Positions 1 through 5,105 of a stretch of DNA of 10,815 nucleotides are shown piece after piece (the stretch's first letter is position 1; each line of letters opens with the position of its first letter). The stretch is from the NCBI GenBank assembly GCA_015520065.1, contig WAQV01000038.1, positions 1-10,815 on the forward strand, read 5' to 3'. This DNA is from Candidatus Pacearchaeota archaeon (lineage in GTDB: Archaea; Nanobdellota; Nanobdellia; Pacearchaeales; GW2011-AR1). The notes beneath the pieces are model-generated. The model was not told where the DNA came from. It was given only the letters and a program-made list of their open reading frames with translations, and did no database searches. A program made the position numbers and the translations under genes.

Positions 1-196
1 GTTCTTAATACTTCTTTTTATTTTGATTATATCCGAAACATGGAAACTTATGAAAGAAGAATAGTTTTCTCGCCTTGATTCTTGTTCTTTATGTATCGCA
101 TTCGCTCAGACGCAATCTGCCAAAACTTCGCCTAATAGTATATGTTAGTTTCAATTTGAGAACTCTCGCAAGAACCGCATGCGTTGCTTCGCAACT
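1..196. other. Non-coding patch with repeated TCGC motifs
   Basis: I see no credible gene here. A 67-codon open frame crosses the segment on the plus strand but has no family resemblance and runs into the antisense of the nucleotidyltransferase 3' end. The stretch from about 68 to 195 is visibly richer in G+C than its surroundings and repeats the tetramer TCGC at least six times. It also holds the 8-bp palindrome CGCATGCG near 177-184 and a small hairpin at 183-195. It may be the remnant of a dispersed repeat, but nothing in the window proves that. Confidence 0.3.
183..195 (-). terminator. Small hairpin just after the nucleotidyltransferase stop
   Basis: GTTGC and GCAAC form a perfect 5-bp stem around a 3-nt loop. 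It begins 2 nt past the TAA stop of the minus-strand nucleotidyltransferase gene. No T-run follows on that strand, so a terminator or 3'-end stabilising role is only a guess from position. Confidence 0.25.
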
Positions 197-1171
197 TTAT
201 ACTAAAATTCTTAATTTAGAATATGCATTTTTCAATTGCTCTTTAGGAACTTCCTGTTCAATCATCTCTGGCTGTTGACTATCAGTCTCAACTAATCCAA
301 AAACATAGTTTCTTTCATTTCGATTTCCAAGAATTAAATGATTAAATTCTACATTATTCAGTCTTACTGCAAGAGTCTGTTCTAGCCTCCCTCTTTGACT
401 TTGATAACTCTCTATCAATTCATTTGTACGAACTCTTGCATTAACAATTGGAACGCCTGAAATATAAACATTTTCAGCAGTTTGTATGACTCTGCCTAAT
501 TCATCATTACCAATCAAAACTCTATCAGATTTCTCAGGAGAGACCTCATGATGATTGACTAAATATTCTCTTGTGGATTTTAGAAATTTCGCTAATTCTG
601 GTTGAGACGAATTGAGTTTTGATAAGAGTGCGCTATATCCGTCAGGCAATTCTCCTTTAGATGCTACAGCATAAAAAATGCCTACTCCTCTCACTGCAGA
701 ATGCACATTTCTTAACAATTTTACTTTATCTCCTTCATTCCCTTTATCTGAGAAATATCTATTCATAGCTGAACTTAATTGATTTCCAATTCCCTGAATA
801 ATATAATGAAAAGTATCTTCCGTAGGACCTATAACTAAACCTTTTCCTGACAACTCTTTTAGACTTTCTATAAACCCGTTAGGGTCATAAACAACCTTGC
901 CGTTAAGCACAGCATTCATAATAAAAGGATTACCATTTACAAAATCCTTAACAAACTTGTTTGGATGATTATAGAAATATTCAAATCCAAGGTCATTGGA
1001 TGTTTCTCGTATTCGTTCTTTAGATACTACAACCATATCCAAATCAGATACGCCTGGAATATAATCCTCATATCGAATAGAGCTGCCAAATCTAATTATG
1101 GCAATAGGATTTTGCTCAATTATTTTTGCAACCAACCCTTTTGCTTTAGCATTAAATTCTTCAAAGTCCAT
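197..1171 (-). CDS. Pol-beta-superfamily nucleotidyltransferase domain protein
   Basis: Predicted protein of 324 residues. Residues 24-49 carry the nucleotidyltransferase signature: a hydrophobic strand, then Gly29-Ser30, then Asp43-x-Asp45 followed by MVVV, matching the GS...DxD metal-binding motif of the Pol-beta superfamily. A third catalytic carboxylate is not obvious. Residues 81-96 resemble the strand and 'YDP' turn that often close this domain. Residues 118-270 look mainly helical and end in a segment rich in Arg and Glu; the last 50 residues are strand-like with an acidic tail. The frame stays open 27 codons upstream, but a TATA box lies inside that extension at the right distance from Met at 1171, so I chose that leaderless start. 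Substrate is unknown: it could modify an RNA, a protein or a small molecule. The next gene upstream on the same strand has its own promoter. Confidence 0.7.
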   Translation of the reverse strand: MDFEEFNAKAKGLVAKIIEQNPIAIIRFGSSIRYEDYIPGVSDLDMVVVSKERIRETSNDLGFEYFYNHPNKFVKDFVNGNPFIMNAVLNGKVVYDPNGFIESLKELSGKGLVIGPTEDTFHYIIQGIGNQLSSAMNRYFSDKGNEGDKVKLLRNVHSAVRGVGIFYAVASKGELPDGYSALLSKLNSSQPELAKFLKSTREYLVNHHEVSPEKSDRVLIGNDELGRVIQTAENVYISGVPIVNARVRTNELIESYQSQRGRLEQTLAVRLNNVEFNHLILGNRNERNYVFGLVETDSQQPEMIEQEVPKEQLKNAYSKLRILV

Positions 1172-1195
1172 CTTAATAGTTGATAAAAACCATGG

Positions 1196-1203
1196 TTTAT
1201 AAA
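1196..1203 (-). promoter_or_regulatory. TATA box of the nucleotidyltransferase gene
   Basis: TTTATAAA, centred about 28 bp before the ATG at 1171, with an A-rich flank upstream. This spacing predicts a leaderless transcript and decides the start codon against the longer frame. Confidence 0.6.
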
Positions 1204-1294
1204 TTTTTCTATTATTTACCACCAGGAAGTGACAGAAAGAAATGACCTGCACAAGTCAATTAATATCACCTAAGAAATCTGTTCTTGAGAAAAT

Positions 1295-1882
1295 TTACCA
1301 ATGATATGTTTGTTCAATAAATCTTAAATCCTTATTAATATATTTTCTCATGGCTTTGCTAATTCCCTCAATATCTCTTTTTTCCTGCTCTGAGAATAGA
1401 GGAAGAACCTCTCTTTGTACTCTTGTTACTACATCATGTGATAATGAGAAAGTTGACTCTAAGATTCCTGGGGGAAAGATACTTCTAAACCCTTTAAGAT
1501 GAGAGTATAATTCTGTAGTTGAATGAGGTCTATCCACTCCAGTAGCGTCTGCATAATAATGTTCGCATAGCTTGGTTATGGCTTCTCTGACTTTATAAGT
1601 CAATCTCCCGTCTGAGTGAGCTTTCATTTCCTCTTTAAAATATTTGCTCAATTCTTCTTCAAAAACATCTCTGTCAAACCTGTACTTCTGATAATCAATT
1701 TGTCCGGCATTTCCGCCTACATATTCAATTGTCCCATTAACAACTTCACTTAGAATAAACTCTTTGATTGTTGGAAGCCTATAACTGTCTTCGCACACTG
1801 ACAATATAAGAAGAGCATCTAAAAGATTTTTCCTGTAATTCCATTCCTCTCTGTCTTTATTAAGATCACGCACTTTACTCAT
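1295..1882 (-). CDS. Unrecognised 195-residue protein
   Basis: I do not recognise a family. The protein starts with a charged, probably helical segment (residues 1-20, rich in Arg, Lys, Asp, Glu), followed by a hydrophobic helix (residues 19-30, LLDALLILSVC). Residues 43-75 contain strand-like stretches and Gly residues. The C-terminal half is rich in charged helices and ends in His-Trp. Three Cys or fewer and no signal peptide or membrane segment, so it is probably cytosolic. It ends 123 bp before the nucleotidyltransferase start on the same strand, and that gene has its own TATA box, so they are neighbours but not clearly one operon. I looked for an RxxxxH HEPN motif, which would suggest a toxin partner for the nucleotidyltransferase, and found none. 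Start supported by a TATA-like box 22-30 bp upstream. Confidence 0.6.
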   Translation of the reverse strand: MSKVRDLNKDREEWNYRKNLLDALLILSVCEDSYRLPTIKEFILSEVVNGTIEYVGGNAGQIDYQKYRFDRDVFEEELSKYFKEEMKAHSDGRLTYKVREAITKLCEHYYADATGVDRPHSTTELYSHLKGFRSIFPPGILESTFSLSHDVVTRVQREVLPLFSEQEKRDIEGISKAMRKYINKDLRFIEQTYHW

Positions 1883-1903
1883 TGTATATCAAAAGCTTCT
1901 GAG

Positions 1904-1914
1904 ATTTAAAATAT
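1904..1914 (-). promoter_or_regulatory. TATA-like box of the 195-residue protein gene
   Basis: On the minus strand this reads as an AT-only TATTTTAAA element 22-30 bp before the ATG at 1882, fitting a leaderless start. Confidence 0.5.
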
Positions 1915-1935
1915 TTGCTGTCTTTGAGCAGAACA

Positions 1936-1943
1936 TTTAAATA
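1936..1943 (+). promoter_or_regulatory. TATA box of the interrupted Nudix gene
   Basis: TTTAAATA, centred about 25 bp before the ATG at 1965. The promoter of this broken gene is still intact, which argues that the interruptions are recent or tolerated. Confidence 0.55.
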
Positions 1944-1964
1944 AATCTAAACAGTGTTTATGAC

Positions 1965-2378
1965 ATGGAAAATAAAGACCATCCTTGGGTAGGAGTTGAT
2001 GCAATTATTCTCAATGAAGACAAAACCAAGATTCTTCTTGTTAAGAGAGGCTCTGACACATATCATTGAATGTGGGCGCTTGTCTCTGGAAAAGTAGACT
2101 GGGGAGAAGAAATTAAGGAAGCTGTTATTCGTGAAGTGAAAGAATAAACAAATCTCGATGTTGAAGTTGTAAGGTTTGTCGGAAGATATTATGACAAAAG
2201 AGGAAGGCATCCTACAAAAACAATAATCTGCTTGCCTCATATTTGCAAAGTGATTGGGGGAGAGCTTAAAGCCGGAGATGATGCTCTGGATGCAAAGTGG
2301 TTTGATTTAGAAGAAGTAAAAAACATGGAGCTTGCTTTTGACCATAAACAAATGCTTATTGATGAAAATCTGATTTAA
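1965..2378 (+). pseudogene. Nudix hydrolase gene with two in-frame stop codons
   Basis: Read through, the frame gives 137 residues of an obvious Nudix hydrolase, a family that cleaves nucleoside diphosphates linked to another moiety (ADP-ribose, NTPs, oxidised dNTPs). After the GVDAIIL strand and LLVKRG comes the Nudix box: G-KVDWG-E, seven residues, then REVKE-x-TNL. Two codons break it. TGA at 2067-2069 sits just before MWALVSG, where family members usually have Gly (GGA to TGA). TAA at 2145-2147 replaces the second Glu of the REVxEE motif, a metal-binding catalytic residue (GAA to TAA). Downstream the sequence remains fully family-like, including the GRHPTKT, AGDDALDAKWF and AFDHKQM stretches, with no frameshift. 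Both changes are single G-to-T events, so recent decay or assembly error is likely. The ATG directly after the TGA could allow reinitiation, but the TAA would still cut the product. Confidence 0.85.
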
Positions 2379-2390
2379 TGCTTTGATTAA

Positions 2391-2410
2391 GGTGCAACAT
2401 TGCACCTTTT
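2391..2410 (+). terminator. Hairpin plus T-run after the Nudix gene
   Basis: GGTGCA and TGCACC form a perfect 6-bp stem (extendable by A-T) around ACAT, followed by four T. It lies 13 bp after the Nudix stop and 2 bp past the end of the convergent 96-residue gene, so it could serve both strands. Confidence 0.5.
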
Positions 2411-2411
2411 A

Positions 2412-2702
2412 TCAATAAGGCTTCGGCAGTCCCAAAGAAGTAAGAGCCTTGTAAATTATGGGGGCTTTCTCTTCAAGAGACCACATAAAGAATTTATACT
2501 TGAATTTAAGAATCTCTTTATCAGCGTAAAATTTTATCTTATCTATAAGACCCCCTTTAGGAAAAGGAGTGGATAATACCTTTGTTCTCTGTTTTTCGTA
2601 TTTTTTCTGAATCTTGGATAAACCCTTCTCAATTTCCAGCTGGAGAACAGCATGGCCAGGTTCATTGCAGGAGTATCTATTGACACGGTCATCAATTGAC
2701 AT
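2412..2702 (-). CDS. Unrecognised 96-residue protein
   Basis: No family recognised. The protein is basic, with a likely long charged helix at residues 19-45 (rich in Lys, Glu, Gln), a PFPKGG turn at 47-52, and a second helical half rich in Lys and aromatic residues (KFKYKFFMWS). There is no signal peptide and no clear membrane span. Its stop is TGA followed immediately by TAA. It has a clean TATA box 25 bp before the ATG. A sequence very like the palindrome in the SnoaL promoter lies just upstream of that TATA box (2740-2754), hinting at joint control by the nearby HxlR regulator. It lies 79 bp downstream of the SnoaL-like gene on the same strand. Confidence 0.6.
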   Translation of the reverse strand: MSIDDRVNRYSCNEPGHAVLQLEIEKGLSKIQKKYEKQRTKVLSTPFPKGGLIDKIKFYADKEILKFKYKFFMWSLEEKAPIIYKALTSLGLPKPY

Positions 2703-2722
2703 AAAAGAAAAAAGATTAATTG

Positions 2723-2731
2723 TTATATAAA
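2723..2731 (-). promoter_or_regulatory. TATA box of the 96-residue protein gene
   Basis: TTTATATAA on the minus strand, centred about 25 bp before the ATG at 2702. This predicts a leaderless transcript separate from the SnoaL message. Confidence 0.6.
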
Positions 2732-2739
2732 TCTTATCG

Positions 2740-2754
2740 TTTACTTTAGCAAGT
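2740..2754. promoter_or_regulatory. Candidate HxlR operator copy upstream of the 96-residue gene
   Basis: TTTACTTTAGCAAGT, an imperfect match to TTTACTTTGTAAAGT at 3194-3208. Both have TTTACTTT, a 2-nt spacer and an AAGT half. It sits directly upstream of the TATA box, where a bound protein could act on TBP/TFB access. Assignment to HxlR is inference. Confidence 0.35.
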
Positions 2755-2781
2755 CATATAGAGCAACTTGAGCACTTCCAG

Positions 2782-3177
2782 TTACTTGTTGAGTTGTTGA
2801 AACATAGTGTGCAGGTCCATAACATCCCAGTGTTCTGCAAGCTTGTTATCCTCTATTCTGTATATATCAATTGCATTGAAATCTATTCTCTGTCCTTTTG
2901 CTTTGATTCCGTTCCAGTCATTTCTCATAGTCCCGTAAAATCTTCCATAAACAACAACTCTGTCACCTTCAGATATAATCTGAAATATTTCGTATTTCAG
3001 ATCCGGAAATGCATTAATGAATTCTTTAAAGAACTCTGTAAATCCTTTTGCTCCCTGTTTGACTAATGGGTTATGTTGGATATAACTATCCTTCCAAAAT
3101 CTTGGAACTGCCTCCAGATTGTGCTTATTAAAAACTTCATTTAAAGCAGTTTTTACAATCTCTTTTTTTCCAACCAT
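2782..3177 (-). CDS. SnoaL-like / NTF2-fold protein
   Basis: A 131-residue protein of the SnoaL-like (NTF2-fold) group: small alpha+beta cone-shaped proteins including polyketide cyclases and many of unknown substrate. Visible family hallmarks are YIQHNP at residues 32-37, the FPDL turn at 57-60, EGDRVVVYG at 70-78, a Gly-containing G..I.F strand region around 95-100, and the closing D-x-YRIEDNKLAEHWDV at 104-119. Length is normal. It is the only gene in the window with a canonical Shine-Dalgarno (GGAGG, 7 nt before ATG), so its message has a leader. It is divergent from an HxlR-family regulator, a common arrangement for regulators and the small enzymes they control. The leader region contains a palindrome that overlaps the predicted transcription start. 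The substrate cannot be told from sequence; a role in coping with reactive small molecules would fit HxlR regulation but is a guess. Confidence 0.8.
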   Translation of the reverse strand: MVGKKEIVKTALNEVFNKHNLEAVPRFWKDSYIQHNPLVKQGAKGFTEFFKEFINAFPDLKYEIFQIISEGDRVVVYGRFYGTMRNDWNGIKAKGQRIDFNAIDIYRIEDNKLAEHWDVMDLHTMFQQLNK

Positions 3178-3183
3178 TTTTCG

Positions 3184-3189
3184 TCCTCC
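3184..3189 (-). promoter_or_regulatory. Shine-Dalgarno of the SnoaL-like gene
   Basis: GGAGGA on the minus strand, ideally spaced before the ATG at 3177. It stands out because the other genes here appear leaderless. Confidence 0.75.
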
Positions 3190-3195
3190 GCGATT

Positions 3196-3209
3196 TACTT
3201 TGTAAAGTA
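3196..3209. promoter_or_regulatory. Palindromic candidate operator in the SnoaL/HxlR divergent region
   Basis: TACTTT-GT-AAAGTA is a perfect 14-bp inverted repeat. It lies 17-30 bp downstream of the minus-strand TATA box, over the predicted SnoaL transcription start, where binding would block initiation. HxlR/YodB-type dimers are known to bind short TACT...AGTA palindromes near their own genes, so the adjacent regulator is the obvious candidate. Confidence 0.5.
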
Positions 3210-3225
3210 GGTAAAAATAGTAAAC

Positions 3226-3233
3226 TATATAAA
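3226..3233 (-). promoter_or_regulatory. TATA box of the SnoaL-like gene
   Basis: TTTATATA on the minus strand predicts a start near 3203 and a leader of about 25 nt that includes the Shine-Dalgarno. Confidence 0.55.
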
Positions 3234-3247
3234 CTTTTTCTAACTTC

Positions 3248-3255
3248 CTATAAAG
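3248..3255 (+). promoter_or_regulatory. TATA box of the HxlR-family gene
   Basis: CTATAAAG, about 35 bp before the ATG at 3287. Downstream, TTACCT occurs twice at an 11-bp period (3260-3265 and 3271-3276), about one helical turn, and again inverted at 3209-3214. These could be further regulator half-sites. Confidence 0.45.
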
Positions 3256-3286
3256 CTGATTACCTGAAAGTTACCTTTAACATAAA

Positions 3287-3613
3287 ATGGATGCCAGAAA
3301 TATTAATAAAACTCAATGTCCTTATGAGAAAGCTATTAGGATAATAGGAAACAAGTGGAGTTTGTTAATTCTTAAAGAGTTTTGCTTGTCTCAAAAAAAG
3401 ATAAGGTTTAATGAACTGCTAAAGGCTCTTAAGCCAATAAGCTCCAAAACCCTTTCATCAAAATTAAAAGAGATGATCAGTTATGAGATAATAAAGAAAG
3501 AGATAACTTCTACTATGCCTGTTGTTGCATTTTACTCTCTGACAGAGAAAGGAGCAGAACTTTCTAAAGTGTTAGATTCCATGGCAGAATGGAGTTCCAA
3601 GTGGAGCAAATAA
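3287..3613 (+). CDS. HxlR-family winged-helix transcriptional regulator
   Basis: A 108-residue DNA-binding protein of the HxlR family (YodB, HypR and relatives). The N-terminal Cys11-Pro12 is at the position of the redox-sensing Cys in YodB-type members. Hallmarks follow: IIGNKWSLLILKEF at 19-32, FNELLKAL at 41-48, the recognition-helix region ISSKTLSSKLKEM at 51-63, and the wing ending in YSLTEKGAEL at 83-92. The C-terminal helix probably dimerises. Length matches the family. A second Cys (33) is present. It is divergently transcribed from the SnoaL-like gene across a 109-bp region with palindromic motifs, so control of that gene and of itself is likely. The family is common in bacteria and also found in archaea. 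Start chosen from the TATA distance; a second Met does not lie close downstream. Confidence 0.9.
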   Translation: MDARNINKTQCPYEKAIRIIGNKWSLLILKEFCLSQKKIRFNELLKALKPISSKTLSSKLKEMISYEIIKKEITSTMPVVAFYSLTEKGAELSKVLDSMAEWSSKWSK

Positions 3614-3651
3614 ATATCTCTGTAAGAAATATATCTAATAAAATTAGAGAG

Positions 3652-3664
3652 AAAAACAAAAAAA
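3652..3664 (-). terminator. T-rich terminator of dnaG
   Basis: On the dnaG strand, seven T, one G and five T follow directly on the TAA stop. Intrinsic archaeal termination typically occurs at such T-runs without needing a hairpin. A small inverted repeat CTAAT-AAA-ATTAG lies a little further downstream. Confidence 0.6.
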
Positions 3665-4828
3665 TTAGAGGCTGAGAAGCCGGATGTTTGTGTCGCTGGT
3701 TGCAAAATTCTTTGCAACAATCACTTTTATTCCTGCATTTTCTGACGCCTTTATTATTGCTCCAGTAACAATTCCATCGATTACTGCTGCAAACGGCCTT
3801 TTCCTTATTCTCTTAATAGAGCTGCTGAAAGTTTTCGTTGAAACTTTGCCTATCTCCTCTAAAGAGGAGTCTAAGAGAACTGCTTTGCCGGTTCCTTTCA
3901 CTTTAGAAAGGACCTCTCCAAGCTTTTCTTTTTCTTCTTCACCAAGCTCAACTTCCTCACTAACTTCTCTGCTGCTCTCTTTTGACTCCCTCTTTCTCAG
4001 AGGAGCTCTTTTTTCCTTTGCAAGGTACTCTTCTACAGGAATTTTCTTCCTTAAATTCATTAAAATTTCTTTTCCTGTAAGCTCTTCAACTTCTTTGCCA
4101 GCTGGAGCCATTGCAATGTACTTTACCTCAGCATTGTCAAGCACATTTTTTATAATGAGCTTTCCTCCTCTGTCTCCATCTACAAACAGAGTAAGCTCCT
4201 TCTCTTTTCCAAGTTCCTTAATTGAGTCAGGAAGCTTTGTTCCGTTCATAGCTATCACATTATTGACTCCGCTTCTCAGAAGGTTGATGACATCAGCACG
4301 CCCCTCAACAACAATAACTTCATCCCCTGACAAGTCACCGCAAGGAAGCTTCTCAGGGCCGTACTCTTTAATCTCTGCTATTCTTGCAGCTTCTTTTATC
4401 TCTTTAGATATCTCTCTTGAATCAGCAGCTCCTTCAATCTTTCTCATTAGTTCTTTTGCCCTGTCAAGGATGTACTTTCTTTTGTTGCCTCTTACATCTT
4501 CTATCTTCTCAACCTCTATCTGGGCGTCAGTTGGGCCGATTCTTTCAATAGTCTCTATTGCTGCTGCTATTAAAGTAGTCTCTGACTGGTCAAGAGCTGT
4601 CGGGATTCTGATAGTTCCTGTAGTTCTCTTGTCTGTTCTCTCAAGGTCAACCTCAATTCTTCCTATTTTTCCTTCCTTTTGCAACTCTCTCATCTCTAGC
4701 TCAGCTCCCAAAAGCCCTTCTGTCTGTCCAAAGATAGCTCCAATTACATCCGGCTTCTCTAAAGCCCCTTCTGCAGTAAAGCTGGCATGTATCATGTATT
4801 TTATTGATACAGGACTTATTTTTGCCAT
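3665..4828 (-). CDS. dnaG: Archaeal DnaG (Toprim-domain primase/exosome subunit)
   Basis: A 387-residue archaeal DnaG homologue. In studied archaea this protein is a Toprim-domain RNA polymerase-like primase and also a subunit of the RNA-degrading exosome. The N-terminal domain (about 1-150) starts with the conserved SPVSIKYMIHASF and contains IEVDLERTDKRTTGTI. The Toprim domain spans about 168-250: VIVVEGRADV with Glu175, the MNGT stretch at 194-197, and FVDGDRGG with Asp217 and Asp219 as metal ligands. A charged Lys/Glu-rich linker (270-305) separates a C-terminal domain (about 308-387). Length is at the short end for the family. I chose Met at 4828 because the family begins MAKISP; the frame continues 14 codons upstream over the hairpin. 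No clean TATA box stands at the usual distance, so it probably has a leader. A very long antisense frame over this gene is a codon-bias artefact. Confidence 0.93.
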   Translation of the reverse strand: MAKISPVSIKYMIHASFTAEGALEKPDVIGAIFGQTEGLLGAELEMRELQKEGKIGRIEVDLERTDKRTTGTIRIPTALDQSETTLIAAAIETIERIGPTDAQIEVEKIEDVRGNKRKYILDRAKELMRKIEGAADSREISKEIKEAARIAEIKEYGPEKLPCGDLSGDEVIVVEGRADVINLLRSGVNNVIAMNGTKLPDSIKELGKEKELTLFVDGDRGGKLIIKNVLDNAEVKYIAMAPAGKEVEELTGKEILMNLRKKIPVEEYLAKEKRAPLRKRESKESSREVSEEVELGEEEKEKLGEVLSKVKGTGKAVLLDSSLEEIGKVSTKTFSSSIKRIRKRPFAAVIDGIVTGAIIKASENAGIKVIVAKNFATSDTNIRLLSL

Positions 4829-4860
4829 TTTTTCTCTTTCCAAGTTTAATTCTGGTTTTA

Positions 4861-4879
4861 CAGAAAACAAAGTTTTCTG
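4861..4879. repeat. Perfect 8-bp inverted repeat before dnaG
   Basis: CAGAAAAC-AAA-GTTTTCTG, with an 8-bp stem and a 3-nt loop, ends 32 bp before the dnaG ATG. It would form a hairpin in the dnaG leader or a dyad operator at the DNA level. Confidence 0.55.
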
Positions 4880-4890
4880 TTAATTTGCAA

Positions 4891-5009
4891 TAGAAAAATA
4901 TCTTTAGCATTAGGAGTAATTACTCTCCCTACTCTACTCTTTATTAAAGTGCAATTCCTAATGAAGAGTGAGTGTGATGGTGATTGTGATGACTAAAGAT
5001 ATTTTTCTA
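4891..5009. repeat. Nested inverted repeat between dnaG and the signal peptidase gene
   Basis: TAGAAAAATATCTTTAG at 4891-4907 is repeated perfectly, inverted, at 4993-5009 (17 bp). Directly inside the left arm, CATTAGGA (4908-4915) matches TCCTAATG (4956-4963). The left arm is therefore 25 nt contiguous, while the right arm is split by 29 nt. The inner part also holds the 12-bp palindrome GAGTAATTACTC (4914-4925), which overlaps the left arm and could compete with it, and CTTTATTAAAG (4939-4949), which reads as a TATA box on both strands. Each outer arm faces outward toward one of the two divergent genes. Confidence 0.7.
4974..4991 (+). repeat. Three tandem GTGATK hexamers
   Basis: GTGATG, GTGATT and GTGATG follow each other without a gap and end two bases before the right arm of the inverted repeat. 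GGTGAT at 4979-4984 is complementary to the archaeal 16S rRNA 3' end and stands 4 nt before an ATG (4989) in frame with the signal peptidase, so an alternative longer start is possible. Confidence 0.5.
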
Positions 5010-5026
5010 CTATATAAAATATATAG
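5010..5026. promoter_or_regulatory. Symmetrical TATA-like dyad
   Basis: CTATATAAAATATATAG has 7-bp arms around AAA and adjoins the right arm of the larger inverted repeat. It could bind TBP in either direction. It is one of several promoter-like elements in this region, with TTTTTAAAC at 5034-5042 another. Confidence 0.35.
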
Positions 5027-5076
5027 GGTGGCATTTTTAAACTTTACTAATGAAACTGTGCATCTAAACAGAACAC

Positions 5077-5086
5077 TTTTTAAATA
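5077..5086 (+). promoter_or_regulatory. TATA box of the signal peptidase gene
   Basis: TTTTTAAATA, centred about 24 bp before the ATG at 5106. The identical decamer precedes the TFS gene. This supports the 5106 start over upstream in-frame ATGs. Confidence 0.6.
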
Positions 5087-5105
5087 TTCTTTCTTTTTCA
5101 CAACT

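Noticed and set aside
75..278. A 67-codon plus-strand frame at the left edge
   Set aside because: Its second half is antisense to the nucleotidyltransferase end. It has no recognisable family and no convincing promoter at leaderless distance.
1172..1252. N-terminal extension of the nucleotidyltransferase to 1252
   Set aside because: It contains the TATA box for the shorter form and adds a segment without family similarity.
197..1882. MNT/HEPN toxin-antitoxin pair
   Set aside because: The 195-residue partner lacks an RxxxxH motif, the nucleotidyltransferase is much longer than a minimal MNT antitoxin, and the genes have separate promoters.
2067..2069. TGA read as Gly or selenocysteine in the Nudix gene
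   Set aside because: Gly would fit the family, but the same frame also has a TAA, which is the normal stop elsewhere in the window. No selenocysteine element is seen and the position is not a Cys site. Two nonsense mutations explain both.
1947..2240. A 97-codon minus-strand frame over the Nudix region
   Set aside because: It is a shadow frame. The plus strand shows an unmistakable, though interrupted, Nudix hydrolase.
3684..4883. A 399-codon open frame on the plus strand, antisense to dnaG
   Set aside because: It mirrors the dnaG reading frame, encodes a Ser/Phe/Ile-rich sequence with no family signature, and results from the codon use of a Glu/Lys-rich protein. DnaG on the other strand has all its motifs.
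4968..5105. N-terminal extension of the signal peptidase to 4968
   Set aside because: It runs through the inverted repeat and two or three TATA-like elements. The shorter protein already has the usual N-terminus before its membrane span.
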